From the NCBI GenBank assembly GCA_002477475.1, contig DLPX01000064.1:14680-58958 (forward strand): a stretch of DNA of 44,279 bases. Direction: 5' to 3'. A program made the translations under genes and the position numbers. The number at the start of each line of letters is the position of its first letter. Within the stretch, counting starts at the first letter, position 1. This DNA is from Proteobacteria bacterium UBA7447. GTDB taxonomy: Bacteria; Pseudomonadota; Gammaproteobacteria; Arenicellales; UBA868. The notes beneath the pieces were generated by a model. It was not told the DNA's origin. It did no database searches and saw only the letters and a program-made list of their open reading frames with translations. This document shows, piece after piece, positions 16,908-24,421 of this stretch.

Positions 16908-17732
16908 CTATCCTGAATCTGTAACCAGTTCCATTTCATAACCGGAGAATTTTCGGACGTTGAGAACGCCCGAATCCAGAATCAGGTATTGCCCCTTAAT
17001 CCCCTCAAGTACTCCTGACACCGTCTCGGTCTTGTCGAAGTTATGCGCCTTAACCTTTTCAGGGTAGGCATTCACCGGATAACCAATCTCACAGACACTG
17101 TCTGTCACTGAGATCTTCGTGTCTGCCCAGTCAGGGCTTTCCTGAAAGCGTGAGATCGGATCAGCTGCCTCTTTCAATATCCTATCGCGCTCGCGAACCA
17201 TATCCAAAGGCTCGGGGCTGCCTTTCAGCATCCGGCGCCAATCGGTTCGATCTGCGACAACCTGCCGAAGCGTGGCTTCCAGCAACCCGGCAATACGCCT
17301 TTCGCTAACCTCAAAAACAACAATGGCCTGACTTGCGCCCTGATCGATCCAGCGGGTGGGAATCTGAGCGGCCCGAGTGACGCCCACTTTCAACCCGGAT
17401 GAGTTTGCCAGATACACGACATGCGGTTTGAGGCAATGTGACTCTCCCCACTCTGGCTCACGGCAAGTCCCTTCGTGGTAATGACACAACTCCGGTCGGA
17501 CAATGCATTGATCACAGGAGGCAAGGCGTTTCAGGCAAGGAAAACAATGTCCCTGATTGAAGCTCTTCTTGGTTTTCCGCCCACAGGCAACACAAAAGAT
17601 ATTGCCGGTGAAAGCAAATGTGACGGATTCACCCATCAACGCATTCATATCAACTGCGTCGTCTCCGATGGGCAATTCATAGCGTACCGGAGCTTGCAGC
17701 TTCGTGCGCATTTTTTCGATGGAGCCTCTCAC
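16908..17732 (-). CDS. DUF2797 family protein, cysteine-rich
   Basis: A 274-residue cytosolic protein that I recognise as the DUF2797 family, of unknown function. The N-terminal half has many cysteines in pairs (CVACGRKTKK, GHCFPCLKRLASCDQC, then Cys in PELCHYHEGTC and ESHCLKPH), likely one or more zinc sites. They are followed by HVVYLANSSGLKVGVTRAAQ, the best conserved core of the family. The C-terminal part is probably a small beta domain (GVLEGIKGQYLILDSGVLNV). It lies 56 nt after the Crp/Fnr regulator on the same strand, at the distal end of the long - strand run. No functional tie to the corrinoid genes is evident. Confidence 0.8.
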   Translation of the reverse strand: MRGSIEKMRTKLQAPVRYELPIGDDAVDMNALMGESVTFAFTGNIFCVACGRKTKKSFNQGHCFPCLKRLASCDQCIVRPELCHYHEGTCREPEWGESHCLKPHVVYLANSSGLKVGVTRAAQIPTRWIDQGASQAIVVFEVSERRIAGLLEATLRQVVADRTDWRRMLKGSPEPLDMVRERDRILKEAADPISRFQESPDWADTKISVTDSVCEIGYPVNAYPEKVKAHNFDKTETVSGVLEGIKGQYLILDSGVLNVRKFSGYEMELVTDSG

Positions 17733-17788
17733 GTTCTAGGCATCCCGCCGGGCGGTAAAACCCAAGATTTGATCCAGCACCCAGTCAA

Positions 17789-18463
17789 TCAGTAATCGGC
17801 GGGGAGCTTGCGCGCAATGATCCATCGCTTACCCTCGGTTCGAATATATCCTCCTTTGGCGAGATCGCTCATGATCCGACTAACCATCTCACGGGAGCAG
17901 CCAATCATATCTGCCAACAACTGGTGCGTCAGTCTTTCGGGGACGACCGTCTGCCCATCCTCCTCTACGGCACGTTCATACAGACGGGCGACTAGGCGCC
18001 GATAGGCGCTCTGCAGGGCCAGTCCCTGCGTGGCATCGGTTAACTTACGAATCATTCCCGCCAAAGCGGCAATTACTCCAAGAGATAATTCCGCATGCGA
18101 CTCCAGCAGTCGACGGAATTCCCGGCCTTCAATCATCAGGAGATCGGTACGCTCCATCGCAGCCACCGACGCAGATCGGGGCTCTCCGTCAAGTACTGCA
18201 ATTTCCCCGAAAATCGCGCCAGGCCCCTCAAGTCCCAGAATCATCTCCTTGCCGGCTTCATCGGAGAGGTAAACGCGAATCTGCCCCCTGACAACGATAT
18301 AGAGGCTTCCACCGTCTGAACCCTGGCTCACGATAAGCTCACCCCGCTCAGCCGTTATCTGCCTGGCCACCCCAGCCATCGCTTCCAGATCAGACTCGCC
18401 CAGCGACTGGAACATCGCTACGCGGGAAAGCGATTCCTTAACGGATTTCAGATTGCGGGTCAC
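17789..18463 (-). CDS. Crp/Fnr-family transcriptional regulator
   Basis: A 224-residue regulator. An N-terminal cyclic-nucleotide-binding-type beta barrel (residues about 25-115, with the phosphate cassette-like GEIAVLDGEPRSASV at 86-100) is followed by a dimer helix and a C-terminal winged helix. The recognition segment is HQLLADMIGCSREMVSRIM. There are no N-terminal Fnr-type cysteines, so it is not an oxygen-sensing Fnr. GEPRSA is close to the cAMP-binding cassette, but the ligand is uncertain. It starts with GTG, and the GTGA overlaps the stop of the corrinoid activator by 4 nt. That argues that it is translated with, and may control, the corrinoid module. Confidence 0.9.
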   Translation of the reverse strand: MTRNLKSVKESLSRVAMFQSLGESDLEAMAGVARQITAERGELIVSQGSDGGSLYIVVRGQIRVYLSDEAGKEMILGLEGPGAIFGEIAVLDGEPRSASVAAMERTDLLMIEGREFRRLLESHAELSLGVIAALAGMIRKLTDATQGLALQSAYRRLVARLYERAVEEDGQTVVPERLTHQLLADMIGCSREMVSRIMSDLAKGGYIRTEGKRWIIARKLPADY

Positions 18464-20463
18464 CGGCGGCGACGTCGGCGTCCAGACGCTGGAGTTTGTG
18501 AAGCAACATTGTCACAGACCGGCAAAACCACGGCTTTGCCCAGTTCCTCAAACGGCGCACTCTTGTGAGGAATCGCCATCGCTTCAACAAAGTGTTCCTG
18601 GAACCGGCTCTCCACCGCCGTTTCCACTTTTTCGATGCGGCGAATTTCCCTCTCGATCTCCTCACGTGCGTTTGCGTCCACCAATGCAATGTGAGCCCCA
18701 CTGCCCGCCGCATTGCCGGCAGAAGTCACGTTCTCAAGTGCGCAGTCAGGAATGAGTCCCAAGATCATCGCGTATTTGACATCAATATGTGATCCAAATG
18801 CACCAGCAAGCCGAATCCGATCGACTTTATCTACATTCAGCTTGTCCATCAACAGGCGCACACCTGCATACAGCGCCGCCTTTGCCAGTTGAATTGCCCG
18901 AACGTCGTTCTGCGTAATCGCGATGCGAATGTCCCCCTCATGCAGAACATAGGCGAACGTTCGCCCATCTTCCACGATCCGCTCTGAGCGGTTCGAGAGC
19001 GTCCCATCGACCACACCATCGCTATTGATCACCTGCGCGAGATAGAGCTCCGCCAAAACTTCAATAATCCCTGAGCCACAGATACCGCTAATGCCAAGAT
19101 CGGCTGTCTGTTTGGCGAAGTCAGGATGGTCCGACCACAGCTCACAACCAATCACTCTGAATCGGGGCTCAAGGGTCTGTGGATCGATTCTTACCCGCTC
19201 GATCGCCCCTGGCGCAGCACGCTGTCCGGAACTGATCTGTGCACCCTCAAAAGCGGGACCCGTAGGACTGCTCGCTGCCAGGAGTCGATGCCGGTTGCCC
19301 AGCACAATCTCTGCATTCGTTCCAACATCCACCAGCAGGGTCAGTTCCTCACGGAGATAAGGCGCCTCGGACAACACAACAGCAGCACAGTCGGCCCCGA
19401 CATGACCCGCGATACAAGGCAGCACATAACATCGGGCACCCGGATTGATACCAAGGCCCAGACTCTGAGCACTCACCGTGACTGCACTATCGGTAGCAAG
19501 GGCGAAAGGCGCGCCCCCCAATTCCACCGGAGACAATCCTAACAACAGATGGTGCATGATCGGATTGCCGACAAAGGTGCAATCCAGAATGTTGTTTAGT
19601 TTCTGATCTGCCTCCGCACAAACCTCTACGATGAGTTCAGCCACAGCCGTCCTTACCGCTTCACACATCTGCTGCTCGGCCCCGGGATGCATCATCACGT
19701 AAGACACCCGACTCATGAGATCCTCACCAAAGCGGATCTGGGGATTCATTCTTCCTGCTGACGCCAAGGCTTCGCCGCTTGCCAGGTCCACGAGGTGAGC
19801 GGCGATGGTGGTAGACCCGATATCGAAGGCCATGCCCAACGCAGTTTCGTGATAACCCGGCCAGATGGCCACAATTTCCCGCTCCCGGAAGACCGCCACG
19901 GTGACTTGCCACTGCCCGTCACGAAGCGCGCCCTGAAGCGCCATCAATACGTGCGGGTCACACTCAAGGTCGGTGAGGCCCCATTCAAACTCCAACTCTT
20001 CGAGCACTCGACGCAAATCAGATACCGGCTCGTGCATGCTTGGCTCGGACACGTCGACGACATGCAGCCTGACCAGCGGATTGACAGACAGATCGTGCAC
20101 TTCGGTTCTCTTCCGAACCACCTGTCTGTGAACCTGGCTCTCTGGGGGCACATCGATAACCGCACCCTTCAGTAATCGGGCAGAACAACCCAATCGACGC
20201 CCCTCAGCGAGTCCCTCGACTTCATCGTAGGCAATCTCATTATCCCCAAGATCTGACAGATGCTCCGTCCTGGACTCGATGCCGTGCTTGGGGAAAGCGC
20301 CTTCACTTAGGGTGACCTGGCAACGACCACAGATGGCCCTGCCGCCGCACACTGAATCCAGATCAACCCCCAGTTCGCGGGCCGCCTGCAACACAGTCGT
20401 ACCCTGCGCTACCCGACCGCGCTTACCTGAGGGCGTAAATACAACAAGGACATCATCACTCAT
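18460..20463 (-). CDS. Reductive activator of corrinoid proteins ([2Fe-2S] + ASKHA domain, RACE/DUF4445)
   Basis: A 667-residue activator that uses ATP to return inactive Co(II) corrinoid protein to Co(I). The N-terminal plant-type [2Fe-2S] ferredoxin domain has C39, C45, C48 and C93 (VCGGRAICGRCQV, then RLGCSARL). A linker leads to an ASKHA ATPase region with the phosphate-1 motif AFDIGSTTIAAHLVDL near residues 211-226, LLVDVGTNAEIVLGN, SSPTGPAFEGAQIS and the C-terminal IRLAGAFGSHIDVKYA. It is similar to activators found with methyltransferase and CO dehydrogenase corrinoid systems. The protein ends in six consecutive arginines. It is followed by the Crp/Fnr gene (4-nt overlap) and preceded by a GFA-family gene. 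Confidence 0.9.
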   Translation of the reverse strand: MSDDVLVVFTPSGKRGRVAQGTTVLQAARELGVDLDSVCGGRAICGRCQVTLSEGAFPKHGIESRTEHLSDLGDNEIAYDEVEGLAEGRRLGCSARLLKGAVIDVPPESQVHRQVVRKRTEVHDLSVNPLVRLHVVDVSEPSMHEPVSDLRRVLEELEFEWGLTDLECDPHVLMALQGALRDGQWQVTVAVFREREIVAIWPGYHETALGMAFDIGSTTIAAHLVDLASGEALASAGRMNPQIRFGEDLMSRVSYVMMHPGAEQQMCEAVRTAVAELIVEVCAEADQKLNNILDCTFVGNPIMHHLLLGLSPVELGGAPFALATDSAVTVSAQSLGLGINPGARCYVLPCIAGHVGADCAAVVLSEAPYLREELTLLVDVGTNAEIVLGNRHRLLAASSPTGPAFEGAQISSGQRAAPGAIERVRIDPQTLEPRFRVIGCELWSDHPDFAKQTADLGISGICGSGIIEVLAELYLAQVINSDGVVDGTLSNRSERIVEDGRTFAYVLHEGDIRIAITQNDVRAIQLAKAALYAGVRLLMDKLNVDKVDRIRLAGAFGSHIDVKYAMILGLIPDCALENVTSAGNAAGSGAHIALVDANAREEIEREIRRIEKVETAVESRFQEHFVEAMAIPHKSAPFEELGKAVVLPVCDNVASQTPASGRRRRRR

Positions 20464-20490
20464 AGCAGAATCTCATTAGACGAGATCGCG

Positions 20491-20892
20491 TCAGTATGAA
20501 CTGCCGCCAATGGTGTTTTCGTCCGGATGGACGAGATAGTAGTCTGACGCATCATCGAAGAAGATATGCGCTCCCGTATTCAGACCGGTAGGTCCGTCCA
20601 AAGCTCCGGCCGCAAAAGACAAAGTTGCTTTTTCGGCATGACTCCAGAACAAACTTGACCCGCAAAAACTACAAAATCCCCGTTTCGCTTCATTTGAGGA
20701 CTGAAACCATCGCAGGCCCGTATCCTCATAAATATCAACACACTCCCGAAGCGCGGATGAGGCCGCCCAGAAATGGCCGCTCATTTTCCGGCATTGACTG
20801 CAATGACACAGCAAAACTTCACGTAACGGGCCTTGCACGGTAAATCGGACCTGGCCGCACAGGCAACCGCCTGAGACAGACACCTCAACCAT
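20491..20892 (-). CDS. GFA-family zinc protein (glutathione-dependent formaldehyde-activating enzyme/CENP-V fold)
   Basis: A 133-residue protein with the GFA zinc-binding pattern: GCLCGQVRF (residues 9-17), CHCSQCRK (29-36) and FCSFCGSSLFW (73-83). Gfa was first described as catalysing the condensation of formaldehyde with glutathione, but that activity is disputed and most family members have no known function. Its ATG overlaps the TAA of the methyltetrahydrofolate methyltransferase (TAATG), so it is translated with the C1 module. That placement makes a formaldehyde- or thiol-related role tempting, but it is only inferred. Confidence 0.85.
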   Translation of the reverse strand: MVEVSVSGGCLCGQVRFTVQGPLREVLLCHCSQCRKMSGHFWAASSALRECVDIYEDTGLRWFQSSNEAKRGFCSFCGSSLFWSHAEKATLSFAAGALDGPTGLNTGAHIFFDDASDYYLVHPDENTIGGSSY

Positions 20893-21797
20893 TACCCTGC
20901 CCGCCGGCGACCTCGGCGCCGACCCTCTCGCGCACTCACTTGGCCTTCGGCCGGCGGCTCACGGAAACGCGCAATCCATCGGAGGCAGTCGGGATCATGG
21001 CCCATCATGACATCGGCCCCCATGATGGCCTGCATGACTTCTACGTGCAGCGGGCTTGTGATGGCTGACGTCATCCCTGCCCCCATCGCCATGGTGAGAA
21101 ACGCGGCGTTGAGGCCATTACGGTTGGGCAATCCGAAACTGACGTTTGAGGCCCCACAGGTGCTGTTGACTTTGAGTTCATCGCGCAACCGGCGAAGAAT
21201 GTGCATTACCTGACGCCCGGCATCATTGAGCGCCCCAATCGGCATGACCAGTGGGTCCACCACGACGTCCTCAGCGGGAATCCCGTGATCTGCTGCGCGC
21301 TCGACGATTTTCTTGGCCACGGCAAAGCGCTCGTCGGGGTCTTCCGAGATTCCTGTTTCGTCGTTGGAGATGGCCACCACAGCGGCGTTGTATTTCTTCA
21401 CCAAGGGCAGCACCTGCTCCAAGCGCTCCTCTTCACCGGTCACCGAATTGACCAGAGGCTTTCCCTGATAAACCGACAGTCCTGATTCCAGGGCTGCCAC
21501 GATGGAAGAATCTATCGATAACGGGACATCCGTCAGGGACTGCACAAGTTTTACGCAGTCGGCCAGAATCGCTGGTTCATCAGCCAACGGAATGCCGGCA
21601 TTGACGTCGAGCATGTGAGCCCCCGCAGCGACCTGCGCCAGTGCATCCGCCTCGACACGGCTGTAATCACCCTCCTTCATTTCGGCTGCCAGAATCTTTC
21701 GTCCGGTTGGATTGATTCGCTCCCCAATCACGCAGAAAGGCTGATCGAATCCGATCCTGACCTCTTTCGTTGCTGAACTGACAACTGTTACCGTCAC
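20892..21797 (-). CDS. Methyltetrahydrofolate:corrinoid protein methyltransferase (MtgA/AcsE/MetH-domain type)
   Basis: A 301-residue pterin-binding TIM barrel that moves a methyl group between a corrinoid protein and tetrahydrofolate. Motifs run in the family order: IGERINPTGRK (24-34), MLDVNAGIPLADE, SIDSSIVAALE, LVNSVTGEEERL, AISNDETG, VDPLVMPIG and TCGASNVSFGLPNR. This is an AcsE/MtgA-like stand-alone methyltransferase and not full MetH, since homocysteine and B12 domains are absent. The C-terminus is an arginine-rich tail (REGRRRGRRRAG). The MetF-like gene ends 10 nt upstream and the GFA gene overlaps downstream. In glycine betaine demethylation, MtgA transfers methyl from the MtgC corrinoid to THF; direction here is inferred. 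Confidence 0.9.
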   Translation of the reverse strand: MTVTVVSSATKEVRIGFDQPFCVIGERINPTGRKILAAEMKEGDYSRVEADALAQVAAGAHMLDVNAGIPLADEPAILADCVKLVQSLTDVPLSIDSSIVAALESGLSVYQGKPLVNSVTGEEERLEQVLPLVKKYNAAVVAISNDETGISEDPDERFAVAKKIVERAADHGIPAEDVVVDPLVMPIGALNDAGRQVMHILRRLRDELKVNSTCGASNVSFGLPNRNGLNAAFLTMAMGAGMTSAITSPLHVEVMQAIMGADVMMGHDPDCLRWIARFREPPAEGQVSAREGRRRGRRRAG

Positions 21798-21807
21798 TTA
21801 ACTGTCC

Positions 21808-22818
21808 TCAATTTTGCTGACCTTGCTGGTCGTTACTGACACCCGGGTACCACGGAATTCTCCCCTCCAGTACACCCGATTCCTCCACAATGTCCCGCAC
21901 CCGCTCTTCCTGCTTGTACGCCATGATATGGACACCATGCACCCCTTCGATCTCCCGAACTGCCTGGATCATCTCCACACAGATGCGGACGCCTTCTTCT
22001 TTCTGATTCTCGGCCCCCAGCAAACGCTTGATCACCGCATCGGGGATATGGACCCCCGGAACGTTATCCCTAATCCACGCAGCCGTTCTCGCAGAGGGCA
22101 TGGGACCGACACCGGTAAGAATATAGCAACGCTCAGTGAGACCCATGTCTCGAACACGGCTCATGTATTCCCGCAAGCGCACTAAATCAAAACAGTATTG
22201 TGTCTGAACAAACTGGGCGCCCGCATTGATCTTTTTCTCCAATCTAATTGGACGATAATCCAGCGGTGGTCCAAAGGGATTGGCCGCGGCGCCGAGAAAG
22301 ACCCGCGGCGGTGTGGTCAACTTGCGGCCGCTCAAGAACTCACCTTGATCGCGCATCGCCGTAACGGTTTGCAGGAGGCTAATGCAGTCGAAGTCAAACA
22401 CTGGCTTGGCATCAGGTTGATCGCCAGCCTGCACGCCGTCACCGGTCAGGCACAGGATATTAGTCACGCCCATAGCCGCGGCGCCGAGTACATCCCCCTG
22501 AATCGCAATGCGGTTGCGGTCGCGACATGACACCTGCATCACCATCGCATAACCTTTACGCGTGAGCAGCGAGCACACACCCACGCTTGACATGTGGCAG
22601 TTGGCGCCAGACCCATCGGTGGCGTTGATGGCATCTACACAACCGTCGAATACGCTCGCCCGCTGATAAACGGCTCCGGCGTCTGCCGCATCGGGCGGGG
22701 CGATCTCTGCTGTCACAGCAAACTTGCCACTGCGCAGCACTCGCTCCAGACGACCCGCCGAGACATGTCCTTCGAGGATAGGCAGCGCTTGTCCCGGATC
22801 ACTGGCAACAGAATGCAT
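21808..22818 (-). CDS. Methylenetetrahydrofolate reductase (MetF family)
   Basis: A TIM-barrel flavoprotein interconverting 5-methyl- and 5,10-methylene-tetrahydrofolate. Recognisable parts are the AEIAPPDAAD start of the barrel, AINATDGSGANCHMS, MQVSCRDRNRIAIQGDVLGA, NILCLTGDGV, KINAGAQFVQTQYCFD and ILTGVGPMPS, all typical of the non-E. coli MetF group found with corrinoid methyltransferases. Two starts are possible. ATG at 22818 lies one base after the stop of the upstream gene (336 residues). GTG at 22851 overlaps that gene by 32 nt, has GAGGAAG in front and gives 347 residues. I chose the ATG. The adjacent MetV-like gene suggests a MetVF-type complex. In this setting it probably oxidises methyl-THF, but the reverse is possible. 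Confidence 0.9.
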   Translation of the reverse strand: MHSVASDPGQALPILEGHVSAGRLERVLRSGKFAVTAEIAPPDAADAGAVYQRASVFDGCVDAINATDGSGANCHMSSVGVCSLLTRKGYAMVMQVSCRDRNRIAIQGDVLGAAAMGVTNILCLTGDGVQAGDQPDAKPVFDFDCISLLQTVTAMRDQGEFLSGRKLTTPPRVFLGAAANPFGPPLDYRPIRLEKKINAGAQFVQTQYCFDLVRLREYMSRVRDMGLTERCYILTGVGPMPSARTAAWIRDNVPGVHIPDAVIKRLLGAENQKEEGVRICVEMIQAVREIEGVHGVHIMAYKQEERVRDIVEESGVLEGRIPWYPGVSNDQQGQQN

Positions 22819-22819
22819 C

Positions 22820-23290
22820 TTAGGTATCCTGCTGGAAGAAAATTTGGTCACGCTTCTTCCTCACTTCTCTCAGCCATGAGGACCGACCACGCTGTCCCTG
22901 CGCTAATGGAGGCTGCACCCTGGCGATACGGGTCTGATCTCGCATCCGCTGACTACCTTCCCACGCATCAACCCAAACACAACGCATTGTTGAATCAACT
23001 TCGCAGTAACCATCAGACCTGACCCCGCCACAGGGGCCATTACGAAGCTCCTTGGGGCAATTCATTGGACAGGACATCCCTGTCTGACTCAGCACACAGG
23101 ACCCACACATCTGGCAGTCAAACATCACGCGCTTTACGGATTTTTCCACGGCGCGGATCGGCTTTTCGATCCGTGAATATCCAATCCACAGCCAGAACGG
23201 ATGCAAGGCGATCAGTATCCCCTCAAAGCACTGATAGAGCCACTCGAGTTTCCGAGAGTTTCGCACCGACCATTGTCTTACTGCATACAT
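22820..23290 (-). CDS. MetV-like protein (methylenetetrahydrofolate reductase C-terminal domain, PF12225)
   Basis: A 156-residue protein of the MTHFR_C family. A hydrophobic, tryptophan-rich N-terminal helix (residues 15-39) is followed by a cysteine cluster with C59, C62, C65, C74, C78, C87, C96 and C104, including CQMCGSC and NGPCGGV. In acetogens the homologous MetV partners MetF and has an iron-sulfur/zinc role in methylene-THF reduction. Here it precedes the MetF gene in the same operon. This split MetV-MetF arrangement differs from the single MetF of most gammaproteobacteria and supports a dedicated C1 pathway. The metal content is inferred from the cysteines. Confidence 0.87.
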   Translation of the reverse strand: MYAVRQWSVRNSRKLEWLYQCFEGILIALHPFWLWIGYSRIEKPIRAVEKSVKRVMFDCQMCGSCVLSQTGMSCPMNCPKELRNGPCGGVRSDGYCEVDSTMRCVWVDAWEGSQRMRDQTRIARVQPPLAQGQRGRSSWLREVRKKRDQIFFQQDT

Positions 23291-23298
23291 CGTCGAAT

Positions 23299-23625
23299 CT
23301 ACTCTGAAGTCGCCTCATTATCTGCAACATCTGCAACGCCCTTGGTCCGAATCAGCGCCAGAAGGTCTTCTTCAGAAAACCCGGCTTCCAGTTCCTGCGC
23401 TCTCGCCTGGACCGCGCCATCAAGGTCACCGTCATCACAGGCGACGGTCTCGCGCCGCCATTCACTCATGTACGCATCAGACGACCCCTTGCCCGCACGC
23501 ATGGCTGCCCGGTCAATCGCCTCCTGAAACCTTTCGCTCAACAGAATCTTTTTCGTATCACGCCCCTTCCGGGCCATAACTTGAGAGGGGATGTCTCGCC
23601 AGAACACGGTAATGAGTTTCGCCAT
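23299..23625 (-). CDS. 'Virulence factor' domain protein (PF13769), function unknown
   Basis: A 108-residue small soluble protein opening with MAKLITVFWRDIPSQVMARKG. I recognise it as the family labelled 'virulence factor' in databases, a name with no bearing on this context. Homologs are commonly seen next to MttB-type methyltransferases, DUF1638 and corrinoid genes in marine bacteria (from memory of such clusters). No catalytic motif is visible. It is acidic at the C-terminus, with a predicted helical middle (RFQEAIDRAAMRAGKG). It is 8 nt from the MetV-like gene and 53 nt from DUF1638. It may be a small partner or assembly protein of the module. Confidence 0.78.
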   Translation of the reverse strand: MAKLITVFWRDIPSQVMARKGRDTKKILLSERFQEAIDRAAMRAGKGSSDAYMSEWRRETVACDDGDLDGAVQARAQELEAGFSEEDLLALIRTKGVADVADNEATSE

Positions 23626-23678
23626 GATTTACTCCGCTCTTTTTGTCAGAAGATCAGATCAGAAAGCACTGTCAGCGG

Positions 23679-24302
23679 TCAATTTACCGGGAGGGACACT
23701 CTGGCAAACGTTGCCAAACCTCCCTCCAACTCACCGAAGCCCGTCCGCACATGCTCAAACTCCAATCCCAGGGTGTCGGCTGCAGAACGCGCCATCATGA
23801 GTACATCCGGTAGATCAGATTGTGACAGGTACACAAGCTTCGTGTAGTGGGAAAAGTACATCTCTTTCAGTTCCGGGTGAGCCCGGATGCCGAGTTCCTC
23901 CATCACGAGTCGCTCGAAATGTCGTGCCAGAAAATCCGTGAGGTAAAACACGCCCGGCTCATTCTCATGTCGCGTCAGAAAAGCATCAGAACCGCAGAAA
24001 AACTCATAGCAATGCGCCCCCGGCAATCTTTCTACACCTTCTTCCACCAGCACTTTGTCCAATTGTCCGCCTGTCCCGCAATCCGCATAAGCCACGAAAA
24101 TTGAATTGAAATTTGCGCGGGACGTCTTGATCTTCTTCCGCACCGCCGGAGCAATCTGCTCTGGACGGTTGTGCAAACTTGCAGGCAGGCACTCCACCTT
24201 CAGGTGTGGCCAACCGTTCCTTTCAAGCAACGTTGTTATCTCATGCGCCAGCGCACCGCATGCGATGACCAGACTGGTTTGAGAAGGCGTACGGGGCGGC
24301 AT
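23679..24302 (-). CDS. DUF1638 family protein
   Basis: A 207-residue cytosolic protein that I recognise as DUF1638, without known function. Conserved features are LVIACGALAHEITTLLE (11-27), VECLPASLHNRPEQI, IFVAYADCGTGGQLDKVL, CYEFFCGSDAF and YLTDFLARHFERLV. The clustered Cys residues (C15, C38 and those in ADCGTGG and FFCGSD) suggest a metal or corrinoid-related site, but this is inference. DUF1638 genes occur beside corrinoid methyltransferases in methanogens and bacteria. Here the corrinoid protein gene is directly upstream, with a 119-nt gap (24303-24421) in which I see no gene. Confidence 0.82.
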   Translation of the reverse strand: MPPRTPSQTSLVIACGALAHEITTLLERNGWPHLKVECLPASLHNRPEQIAPAVRKKIKTSRANFNSIFVAYADCGTGGQLDKVLVEEGVERLPGAHCYEFFCGSDAFLTRHENEPGVFYLTDFLARHFERLVMEELGIRAHPELKEMYFSHYTKLVYLSQSDLPDVLMMARSAADTLGLEFEHVRTGFGELEGGLATFARVSLPVN

Positions 24303-24421
24303 AAGGGAAAAGCCTCATCGCGAAAACGAAACGGTAGATGCGCTAAGCCGGAGCGTTTTTACTCCAAATCTAAGCCCGGAAGATAAAGGTCCCGACCAAG
24401 TGGATCACCGGGGGCGTTGGG

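Noticed and set aside
17825..17860. tRNA T-loop-like GGTTCGAAT
   Set aside because: It lies in the conserved C-terminal coding part of the Crp/Fnr gene, without acceptor or anticodon stems.
23299..23625. Reading the PF13769 protein as a virulence gene
   Set aside because: The name is a database label. The gene sits in a metabolic operon and nothing here points to pathogenicity.
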